Assembly (NCBI GenBank): GCA_038501625.1
Contig: JAZAYU010000035.1
Coordinates: 1,002,001 to 1,066,000 of the forward strand
Direction of reading: 5' to 3'
Origin: Corbicula japonica
Lineage: Eukaryota > Mollusca > Bivalvia > Venerida > Cyrenidae
DNA length: 64,000 bases
Shown one piece after another: positions 52,155 through 62,300 of the stretch (its first letter is position 1; the number at the start of each line of letters is the position of its first letter). The position numbers and the translations under genes are program-made. The notes beneath the pieces are model-generated. The model was not told the DNA's origin. It saw only the letters and a list, made by a program, of their open reading frames with translations, and searched no databases.

Positions 52155-55100
52155 GTATGGAATATATTATTTAAATATTATTTAAATATTTTCAATATTT
52201 GTATAGATAAAATATAAACAACAATTTATATAATTTATCCTTATAACTTAAAGCTATAATGCGAACACTTTTGACCAGCAACCAAACTTTCTTGATCTAA
52301 AACTTTTCAATGAAATTGGTTACTTCATTTCCAAAATATATAATAAAACAGATGATTTTAATTTAATATAGTTAATTTTCTGTTTTTAAACGGATATGTT
52401 CCTCGTTGAACATCTTACGGGGTTTATATCTTATAGCCTGTTCACTTTTCTAGAGCTTGTAATGATGTTAAAAATTTAAATGAACGTAATCTTTGCATCA
52501 CAAAAACAAAACTTTTAAAACAATTTTATCGGTATTACAAATAAATGAATATATTTTGCAACTTTAATCGCCGACATTCAGATTTAATAAAAATATTCAG
52601 TTTAAAATCACTACTGCAACACCTGAATTTTACCGACAGTTGTTTTAAATTTAATTTAAATACTAACGTAAAATAAAAGGCAATATTAACTTTTCCACGT
52701 TATACGTAAAAATATATGTAAAGTTAAAACGCTACTCTTCATGCCTGGTGATCGTTATGCTTACATTTTTCGTTGCACGACATCGTCGGAAATCTTGTAA
52801 AAGGACATGGAAGCTCTATCTGTTTCTCGGTCGTCGTTCTCCTGCTGATTTGACTCCTGTTGCTATGGTCTCGGTAAGGTCATTAAATACCCGCTCTTAT
52901 GCATACATGTAACAATGCAGAGCGCTGTAGAATATCATGTTGGTAACCTCTCTTTTTGAGTTTACAGATGGTTTTTATGAATAACTGGGGGAAATTAATA
53001 TTGCCTTTTATTTTCTTAAGTTTATTAATTTAATCTCCATAAAATCTGGCTTTGAAATACCTTGTTGCAATACTGATTTTAAACTGCGCATGTATTTAAG
53101 AATAAGATCAGGGTATCGACGATATAACTTGAAAAAGGTTTTCCGTAATTTATGATATCGATAACCTTATTTAAAAGTTTTTCTGTTATGCATAGATTAC
53201 GTTCATTGAAATCATTAATATCATTGTAAGCTCTAGAAAAGCGAACAGGCTGTAAGATATAAATCCCGTAAGATTTTGCACACAGTTAGAGATTACATGT
53301 AAGACAAGCTGTCACAGTTTTTGCCTCCGGTATCCGTTATTTACTTTTATCAATCTATAACATTTATGTATCAATTATTTTAATTATCACTCCCCCGGCC
53401 TGTATTTAAATTGAATGTTGCATTCAATGCGGAATGTTGTAGAGAAAAAGTGGATCCTACGGCTTTTATCGTATTTAGTGCTATAATTGTAAGTATGAAT
53501 AATATACGAATAAATACTGTTTTAAATTAATGTGTTGCAAAAGTATTGAGCATACATTTGTATTAACAATTTCCTGACCCGATTGAAAAAGAAGATAATA
53601 TAGGAAAGACAATATGTCTGAAAAGAAAAGTTTTCGACAGTTTTTTAACGTCAGTAAGTGTTTAAATTTAAAAAAATGCAACAACAGCACCTAACAATAA
53701 TTAACTGCAGAATCTGATCTAAACAAGTTTTACTTGGTTGCGATACAAAGCGTTATTATGTGGTGTATGAAATTAAAAATTAGTAAAAAATGAATAAGCT
53801 ATACATGATTTCTGTGTGGAAAGGCTGTTTTTTTCTGAATGTGGCGATTCCTGATATGCATATTTCACCTTTTCACTAGCATTTTCAATTTTAAACAATA
53901 AACTATGTCGTTTCAGGTTGTTCCGCTGAAGAATGGTGTAGCAACTACAAATATTGTTTTGATGATGAATACTGCTGCAACGACAACACAGAATGTTGGT
54001 AGGCTTAATGAGGATGTTAAGTAAATGCGATTCTCGAAACATGTGGCATTCATGTTTGTAACGAATTCTGAAGTGCTTTAATGTAAGGTCATTGAGTACT
54101 TTTTGCTTGACATTGCTATTTTATTAGCACATACGTTTAATAATAATATGCGTGTGTACCTTTGCATGCAGCATTGTCAAGTTGATGGGTGAATTGGAGC
54201 CAATTCTCCCAAACCGATTTGTACTAGTTTGTTCATACTATTATCGATTGGGGGCAAGTGTGGTTGGTGCACAATAGAACCTGGTTTAAACCCCAACTGG
54301 CACATTGGTTTGCCTTTTACCATCCCAAGGCGTTAACACCCATAGGTTCTCTTTTGGTTTTGTTTGTGATAATTAATTGAAATTGATATTTTAAAACCGA
54401 AAATTTCTTTCTATATAGGAAGGCTATTTACAATAGGTTTTCAAGAGTAATGTAGAACAAACCCCGCGGAATGTTTTTTACGAGAACCTATCAGGGCAAG
54501 TGTGAGGTTGGTGCACCCTTGAACCTGGTTTAAACCCCAAGTGGCAGTTTGTTTTGCCACTGGCCGTTCCAAGGCGGTAACCCCTCTGGTTCTCACTTTG
54601 GTAATTTGTTTGTGGCGTCCATTTTGAAACTGATTATTGTAATACCATGCTCTCTTTTCCTCTCTACTTTTTGGCTGTGTGGGGAGGCTATGTATGCTGG
54701 ATGTGGCCATTCCTGATATGCATATTTCATTTTTTATGTGGAAATAATTGCTATGACTTAAACTGTGTGCATAAACTGTGCATAAACTGCTTACAACAAA
54801 ACAAATCCAAAATGTCTATACACACACGCAAGTATGTACTAAAAGTCTAACATTAATGTCAGTAACATTATCATTATTTACTTTTGTAGTTCTGATCTGA
54901 GTTACAAAGCTATCATAGGAATTGCGGTCGGCTGTTTCATGTTCGTCATTATTGTTAGTGCTGTCGTCGGTTGTTGTAAAAAGCATAAAGTTCACCCTTG
55001 GCAAACCTTTCAAGCGCAACAACGTAGTAAGTCTTAACAACTATTTATAACTGTTTTAAGCATTTTGGGGAGTATTGTCGACAATTAATTGATTTGAAAA

Positions 55101-56113
55101 CTGATCATATAGTATTTGATGATGATGATGATTGAGTAAGATGGGTCAGTTATTTTACCTATACAAAATTAAAACGTAAAGTTTAAACCTTCTTTGCTTA
55201 TATGAAAACCTGTTTGGGCAAAATGACTGTCACTGACTTTCTCAAGGCAATTGCCACTCAGGTTCCCTTTGTGCTAAACTGTTTATGGTGATTTTGAAAT
55301 CCATCATAGTTTCAACCTATCCTTTTTTCCTCTACGTTTAAGCTGTGAGAGGCTGTTTTTTCTGAATATGGCTATTCGTTATAAGCAATTTGACATTTTT
55401 TGACTAAACTGATTTGCATTATATACTTTTAGGAAAGTGTATGAGATTCCGTTTTGCGCTTCAGTAATTACCACAAACGACATAAGTATATTATCTTTTA
55501 GAAATACTAGATCGCTTTCGAAATCATATACAAGCAAAGGCAATAATAGGCGGCTTAAAGTTAATGACTCCAAACTAAAATGTCGCAGATCGTAAAAAAC
55601 ACAGTTTGTTGCTAAACGTTATATTTATATTGATACTTGAACAGTTATTTGTACATGTATCAGTACGTTTTAAGTGTTTAAACACATTTGTTTATAGTAT
55701 TCAGACATTTAACCACAATTAGTCATATGCGATTAAGGGTTCCTGCAAATGCTCACAAAACAGTTAGTTATATCATCTGAGATCAAATTCGACCTCACCA
55801 ACACTCTTCATATGGGCATGAACGTATTAACGCTTACAATTGTAATGATCTTTTTGTTTTGCATTCTTCAGCAAGCAATGTTATAGTCATTTCTGCCGGG
55901 CAAAACCAGCAACAATATGGACAACAATATTACGGACAACCCTCAAATGGACAACCGTCAACACTACAGCCATACGGTCAACCATCTTACGGACAAAAAC
56001 CGTATGGCCATCCACCACCGTTTGCGCCAAAGGCATATGGTTTACAATCGAACAATAGAGCAAACCAACCGAGAAAGTATATGGCATACCCGCTGCCACA
56101 AGCTGCTTATTAG
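52109..56113 (+). CDS. copy 6: CYYR1/STMC6-like membrane protein without PPxY, 168 aa
   Basis: Exons 52109-52154, 53917-53998, 54890-55026 and 55872-56113 join in frame (507 nt). Signal peptide 1-15; Cys 17, 23, 29, 35, 36, 42, 43; helix about 50-72 (AIIGIAVGCFMFVIIVSAVV); CCKKHK at the inner face. The tail is rich in YGQ, but PPAY has become PKAY and the C-terminal PPPPPAY has become PLPQAAY; the remaining proline cluster is PPPF. The ectodomain is more acidic (EEW, FDDE) than in its neighbours. It looks functional as a coding gene but may have lost WW-domain binding. The family role is inferred. Confidence 0.78.
53450..53489 (+). pseudogene. relic signal-peptide exon in copy 6 intron 1
   Basis: GTGGATCCTACGGCTTTTAT, then CGTATTTAGTGCTATAATTG and a GTAAGTATG-like context. 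It aligns with the relic at 38955 and with true exon 1s, but the start codon is GTG and the 3' end is altered. Its upstream TTGAATGTTGCATTCAATGC also resembles that of the 38955 relic. Confidence 0.5.
53812..53875 (-). repeat. R1 5' terminal fragment
   Basis: GTGGAAAGGCTGTTTTTTTC, then TGAATGTGGCGATTCCTGAT and ATGCATATTTCACC, the complement of the R1 start, ending 41 bases before exon 2. Confidence 0.5.
53917..53998 (+). CDS. copy 6 exon 2: Cys-rich ectodomain
   Basis: 82 nt after CGTTTCAG: C-SAEEW-C-SNYKY-C-FDDEY-CC-NDNTE-C with a split final Cys. Donor GTAGGC. Confidence 0.78.
54150..54740 (-). repeat. two R1 copies head to tail in copy 6 intron 2
   Basis: Minus-strand R1 blocks occur twice: around 54235-54360 (GTGTGGTTGGTGCACAATAG, AACCTGGTTTAAACCCCAAC, AAGGCG) and again at 54480-54740, which continues to the ATGCATATTTCATTTTTT terminus. 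The frames at 54441-54710 and 54647-54850 are repeat-derived. Confidence 0.6.
54890..55026 (+). CDS. copy 6 exon 3: transmembrane helix
   Basis: 137 nt after TTTGTAG, SDLSYK stem then the helix and CCKKHKVHPWQTFQAQQR, donor GTAAGT. The least conserved exon 3 among the intact copies. Confidence 0.75.
55200..55390 (-). repeat. R1 repeat, degraded
   Basis: Shows AAGGCAATTGCCACTCAGG, GGTGATTTTGAAATCCAT, CTGTGAGAGGCTGTTTTTTC and TGAATATGGC, in complement orientation. Confidence 0.4.
55872..56113 (+). CDS. copy 6 exon 4: YGQ-rich tail lacking PPxY
   Basis: 242 nt after ATTCTTCAG. It contains [37 protein letters not shown] and an NQPRKYMAYPLPQAAY end. Confidence 0.75.
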
Positions 56114-57309
56114 TTCTTCTGAGGGTTTAGAGTGGCTGTCGAAGCCAGTCGGTTCTTTTATGGGTTTCATTTGTTTTCCTGGAAGTATAAATACGAGACA
56201 CGTACACGTAGACTACTATCCTTTGCTTAAAAAAGCTAACTTTTAATGAGCAAATATGACACAGTTTGAAGCAATTAAGACTCTGAAACAGTTCATGAAA
56301 TTCGTCTTTCATACAATTGCAAGCAATGAAATATATTTCGCTTAGTTAAAGCTTAACCTTCAAGAAAATTGAAGACAATTACTAGGTGATTACACGATTT
56401 ATTAAATTGTAGTTCATTTGGATAAATTTTGTTGACCAGTGATGAAAACTGTCTAGATGAATCGTTAACGTCAACAACAGTACCTGTAGACGTTGCTTTT
56501 ATAGACACTAGCCGGAGGAGTTATAATAACACGCCTTCTTAAGTTAAAGTGTAAACCTTAAACTAAATTGCTATAAATTTGAAATTGTCCTCATGCACAT
56601 AGCATGGGTTAGCTTTAATTTTCATACGAGTTTTTTTTTTAAATTATTAATCATCAAATTTATACTAATCTCCAAGATCTTAGATTTAACTATATTTCTT
56701 TATAAAAACCAACTGTGGTCAGGTGCCTGGTGTATCATAAAGATGATAAGAATAGTCTTGTATTTCTGATAAAAATCTTACATCAATCATTATAGTATCA
56801 TAACATCATGGCTATTCAAATTAGTTAATATTCCATGAAATTCGGAAATTATTTCTTTGTACCAGAAAATCCTCTTTTTCCACTTTTCTATCCAAAGCCA
56901 GGCATTAATATTTATCTTTAAAATCGTCATTATTCAACAACAATAGGTTGCGCACATGCATGTCCATTTTAAATTTACGACGTGACTATATTTTGCGCGT
57001 TTAGGTACATATTTATGGATACAAAAGTTGTTGTTTGTATGGTTGTGTACTTAAGTTTTTACTGCTAAGTGATATGATTCAACAAAGATTCTGATTAGCC
57101 AAAAATAAATATTTTACAAGTAGGCATACCCGGATGTGGTATATTGAATACTGTTCAAAATAATTAAAGGATCAATAATCTATAAATTACATACCATACG
57201 CGTTCAGTATATGTATAATAATCTTTTATAGAAATAACTGAATCGTTCTTTTAACAAAAATAAATCGGTATTTGAATCACCAACAGGCACCTTCCTGAGA
57301 GAGACATTT
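56114..57309. other. intergenic region after copy 6
   Basis: AT-rich with no recognised gene, RNA or element. Confidence 0.45.
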
Positions 57310-57412
57310 GCCCATGGTTATAAAACTGAACATGGAAACCAGTCTCAAATCTCAAGCAGCATCTGATTGGCTAAAATAGCGACTAGTTTCCAATCTAAGC
57401 TTTATCTCAGCC
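57310..57412. mobile_element. foldback MITE C, deleted copy
   Basis: Left arm GCCCATGGTTATAAAACTGA, then ACATGGAAACCAGTCTCAAA and CATCTGATTGGCT as in copies A and B. Most of the right arm is missing, and it closes with TTTCCAATCTAAGCTTTAT. Confidence 0.65.
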
Positions 57413-57554
57413 ATTGTCTATGATATGAACATTATCTTAATTAACTTCGAAATGGTGGTCTAACAGGAGATCAATCAGTGTCTGTAAAGCATATTTATTA
57501 GTTTCATAGTCAATGTCAGTAGTGAGTGTATTCCCCTTGGGCGTTTAGACACTC

Positions 57555-58470
57555 TCAGCATCGTCTGGACATGCTCCTGCTTACACCTCTGATCGCATCA
57601 TGTGGTATGTCATCCCATTTAGCTATAAGATCATGAGAAAGCTCACAGACGTCTTGCACAGGGTTCGGAAGCAGAGAAAATCTACGAAAAAGCATGTCCC
57701 AGACATGCTCTATAGGTTTAAGATCAGGAGACCACGCTGGCCAGTCTATTACCTCGAAATCTTTATCATCAAAGACGTTCCGAACGACCCTTGCAGCGTT
57801 TTTACGAGCATTATCTTGCACTAAACGAAAAGTTTCACCCATTGCACCAGCATATGGCCAAACAATCGATTCTATGATCTCGTCCGATAATTCAGGGCAG
57901 TCAGACTACCTCCTGGAATGACATAAAGGTATGTGCGTCAGCCAATAGATATCCCTGCTCACACCATAACTGACCAACCGCCAAATTTGACATTTGGAAT
58001 AATGTAACATTCTGCATAGCCCTCTTCTCGGTAATGCCACCGCTAACACGCCTGTCACAGGTCGAAAAATGATAGCGGCTGTCGTTTGTGAAAAGCACAG
58101 ACCGCCAGTGGCGCAGTTGCACAAGTTTTCCGGCAAATTCTAAGCGAGCTTTCCGGTAAGCTACGGTCACAAATGGTCGACTGGCATGAATTTGGGCATC
58201 CAAACGATCTTTATGACGAGGATTTTGAAAAGTTTGAGTGGAATAACGAACCCCTTTAGCTTTCCGGAATTCAATTTCAATGCCAGAAGCAATACATTGA
58301 CGATTTCTCAGGGCCAAAGGTCTTAGATATCAATCCTGACGAAGTGTCGAAATGCGTCGATAACCTTGCCCAGGTCTACTCCTAATAACGACTACACAAC
58401 CTGGCAACGACGCTAAAAGAAACGTTAAGAACGGTGGCCACCTCACGTTGCGTTAATCCGTTCTTAATCA
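57555..58470 (-). pseudogene. Tc1-like transposase, frameshifted
   Basis: Read on the minus strand, an N-terminal helix-turn-helix (GLTQREVATVLNVSFSVVAR near 58440) is followed, in other frames, by LALRNRQCIASGIE and AGKLVQLRHWRSVLFTNDS. The C-terminal DDE part (57555-57842) has LVQDNARKNAARVV and DWPAWSPDLKPIEHVWD. These are the expected blocks of a Tc1/mariner DD34E transposase in the right order. FTNDS replaces the usual FTDES at the first catalytic Asp. Several frame changes between the blocks, including one near 57880-57910, make it inactive. No flanking inverted repeats were confirmed. Confidence 0.8.
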
Positions 58471-58477
58471 TTTTTAC

Positions 58478-58631
58478 TTAAGGATTGAATCAATAGTTGA
58501 TGGTCTTCTTTTGGGAAAACAGTTGGGTTGTTTAAAGTGTGTGAGGCCCGAAGGGCTTCACGCGTACTTTAAACAATCCAACTGCTTCTCATACCCAAAT
58601 GAAAACCATCAAATATCGATTCAATCCTTAT
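58478..58631. mobile_element. imperfect palindromic MITE
   Basis: TAAGGATTGAATC pairs with GATTCAATCCTTA, GTTGATGG with CCATCAA, and CAGTTGGGTTGTTTAAAGT with ACTTTAAACAATCCAACTG. The centre is GTGAGGCCC-GAA-GGGCTTCAC. No coding capacity. Confidence 0.7.
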
Positions 58632-59318
58632 ATTTACACACATTAATACTCTCTTTAAAACAGAAATTATTAGAATAATAACGGCTTTTTGAATGGCTGT
58701 TGGAACAGCAACACTGACGACAAAGTGAATGACGACACGCTTTTTCAGAGCAACTCGTGGCAAAACGTGCGTGCTCGGCGACGTCACACGTCATAACATT
58801 GTGCAACGTCCAATAAATTGTGAACGGTTCTACTTTAGTCACGCCTTTCAAATTATTACGTCACACTGTTTACCATTAGAAATTATGATTCGTAAGATGA
58901 ATAAGACGTCATCGTTGAGGACGAAGTTGATGTGTAAATATTGACAGTGCAACATCAGTAGTTTCTAAATGACTTTGTTGCAATAAAACATTTATTTTTT
59001 CAAATGTGCCGTCGCGATCAAAATGCAAAAGTGTTAATCCTATTTTGGGGTTATACAACAAAAAGAAAGTACCTATTTTTGTAAATTTATTGTAAAGTGC
59101 ATGGGTTTCTTTAGGATAAATACAAACGAAATTTGCAGCAAATATCTAGAACGCCATAACATATTTGCGCTCCTTTAATTTTTTTAGCAGTGTATAATGT
59201 AGGAAGTCGCAATACGTTATTTTTTTATTTTGAAATATGTTTCCCTAAGCCGGTATATGTACTTGTTTGTTTGTGAAAATTTATTGCGGATTGTTTTAGT
59301 ATTCAACACTGGAAAAAC
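58632..59318. other. upstream region of copy 7
   Basis: No exon recognised. The frames at 58569-58944 overlap MITE-derived and GC-richer sequence (GGCGACGTCACACGTCATAA). The last 80 bases lack the TATAAAA block of copies 5 and 6. Confidence 0.4.
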
Positions 59319-59364
59319 ATGGATTCTGCAACTGTTATATTTATATTAAGTGCGATAATTACAG
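59319..59364 (+). CDS. copy 7 exon 1: signal peptide
   Basis: 46 nt, [15 protein letters not shown], donor GTATAA (slightly weaker than GTATGG in copies 5 and 6). Confidence 0.72.
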
Positions 59365-62300
59365 GTATAAAATACAGTATTTTTATGTTTAGTTTTATAT
59401 TTACTGAAGAAAAGACGGTGAAAGACAAGTAAATACAGTTATTTCAAATACAAATACCTCTGCACGACTAATTTGTACGAACTGTCTGATGAACCAATGA
59501 TGACAGTTTAAATGTCAAATTCATCGAAAACTAAATAAAAAGATTATTAACATACTGAACATAAGGAAGACCCCAGTTTTTCCGAATAGTTACAAAAATA
59601 GTAAATTGTAATCTACCTGTCTTTTAAACTTACTCTACGTAAATTTCATCTTCAAAATGGAAGCTAAGAAAGTAAAAAGTACGAGGAACTGCGTAATTTA
59701 ATAAGAGAAGAGTGAGATTTTTTTTGCATTCGAGGAATATCAACAGAAAATGAGCATCTCGGCGAAAAACCCAATTACATTTGCATAATCATTTATTTCA
59801 ACACAATAACTAGAGAAACAAGTAGAGATGCATAAAAGACGTTTGTTTTTATTTGGACAAATGACTTGTAGTTCCTGACATTGTTTTCCCATTCTGTCGT
59901 GACTTAGAATGTTATAACCAAAAGATGTTGAATTGAAGCACACTAAACCATGATTTGCAAAATGAGCATTTACTTTTCTTACAATATGTTAGGATAAAAA
60001 TCACATTTTGAAATTGTTCATTAATTGCAATATTAAAGTAAATGATTCAAATGAAATGCTTTAATTCTCAATATCTGCTCTTGCAACATTTGTCTTGGAT
60101 AAGACATTGTGCTATAAATAGAATTTACTAAACGCGGAGAGGGAGCAAATTCAAAATGGAAGAGAATGTGACAATACCTTCTTTTGCATGTTATAATAAA
60201 ATTAAATGGCAGCTTTGTGGTCATTAATCAGTTCCCTTTTCAGAAGCTGCATTTTATGCTTTGTTATGTTTTCTCTCACATACGTCTCCTACACGTACCA
60301 TTTAACTGAATTTGCATACTGTTTGAAAAATAGAGAAATTGCAGAAGACTTAATGTTGGGGGCACAAAAGGCTCTGGATGATTTAAAAAATAAACATTGA
60401 GCAGAACCATGTTCAGCCGTTTGATCACTGTCATTTTATCACTGTAAGATATCGATTCTAAATAAAAAAAGTCATCGAGAACCGCTTGATATCTATTAAT
60501 AGACTTTAAAGTACCCTGGCACAAAATTGTCTTCATCAATTAAACTGAAGAAACAAGCAGCATGTACAAGTTTTGTCGTTTTTAGTTAGTTTTATAACTA
60601 ATGCTCTAGAACATATTAAGTAGTTCACTTACAATGTAACATTAAAACACTTTGGAAAAATTTATTTGTTTTATACAAGATAAGTAGTTATATGTCTATT
60701 GTCTTATCTATTGTTTACAGCAAGATCTTATGGAGTTGGTACTTTTCTGTGTATTCTTTTCTCAAACCAAACTTAAAAATGATGTTGCCTCAATTAGGGA
60801 GCGGACCTGCATCGTCTCGACGACTGTCACTGCATGACATCGGTAACGGATTATTTTACTGATAACAACACCGACTAAGTTCATGTTTTTGTATTTAATA
60901 ATCTTTTCTATACCAGGAAGAAGGATATCGAAGACAATTCAGCCGTAAATTACCGAAATATCAATAACTTTCATCTTAGTTCGTTTAGATGTTAACAAGG
61001 ACATGTCAAGTTTAATGTATAAATTAGAAAGCAACAAAAATCATTTTAGCGTGTCTATATCATTTTTTGTTGAAGCGTATAATATCATTTTCTGATGAAG
61101 CGTATAACTTTAAATTCTCAGAACCTGCTGCAAACCACAACCGCAGTGTTTTGCAACGAGCGTGATGTTTTTTCATAGAGGCATTAAAATCAATATCAAA
61201 TTTTGAAATGGAGAAAAGCACATAATTATTATTTTCGTTTTAGGCAATTCAGCTGAATACTGTGACCTCTACACATACTGTGATGCTGGACAATACTGCT
61301 GCAATTACAACAAATGTTGGTAGGTTAATAAAAAGAATGAGAAACACATATCAGCGGAAGGGTGGCAATACGATTCTTGAAAACAGTATATTGCTTAAGA
61401 GAAAGCACTTTTTACTCAAGTCGATCACTTGGTGACAGTAATGGAAATGCATATTATTTCTCACGACGCCTAACCCCGGGACCAATACCTAAGTTCTTAT
61501 GAAAAATGTCATTGATAAAACGCAGTGATAGGTATCTTAGACCATTGCACACACTAAAATTATCTGTTTTGCGTTTATATTTATTTAAACTTTTGTGTTT
61601 TCTGGGTGTGAGAAAATCTGATATACTTGTAATTTCATTAACATTTGTACATGTTTGATACAGTGTGTTAACTGCAATTCTTTCATTTGCCTGATTCCAC
61701 TGTGTCCTGTTTTGTTTCTAGTCTCCTGATAACACCGATTATAGGTCAAGACAAAAAATTACCACTCCTAAAGTACAGTGTCAATTGTATTAAACACTGT
61801 GATTATCATTTGCTTATTTTATATATTTAAATTGCATAAATCTTTTAACTTCTACCAAAATTGGGCAGCCGTGAAATTTCTAACAAATGTCAATTTAACT
61901 TTTTGATCATGATTTATTGTTACAGTTCCACCATCTATTTAGGCATCGGTGCCATCGTCGGTATTGTGATCGGCTGTATCGTATTTGTCGGCTTTATTGT
62001 TGTCGTCATCTGTTGTTTTGTGAAGAATAGAGGTCGCGCTGGGCAAATCATTCAAGGCCAACAGCATGGTCAGTCTTAACAACTGTTTACAGATGTTCTT
62101 ATGCAAACGGTAGATTACTGTTAATATTTAAATGATAAGCCTAGAATAAGTCCTCGGATACTGATGCCCCACTGCTGCAACAACATTTGTAATAACAAAG
62201 GGTCATAACTCTGGTAAAAATAGGGCAGCAAAAACTCATTTCCTAACGATCATCTACACAACCTGCTTGATCATCTGTTCAAGTTTGAAAGAAATCCACC

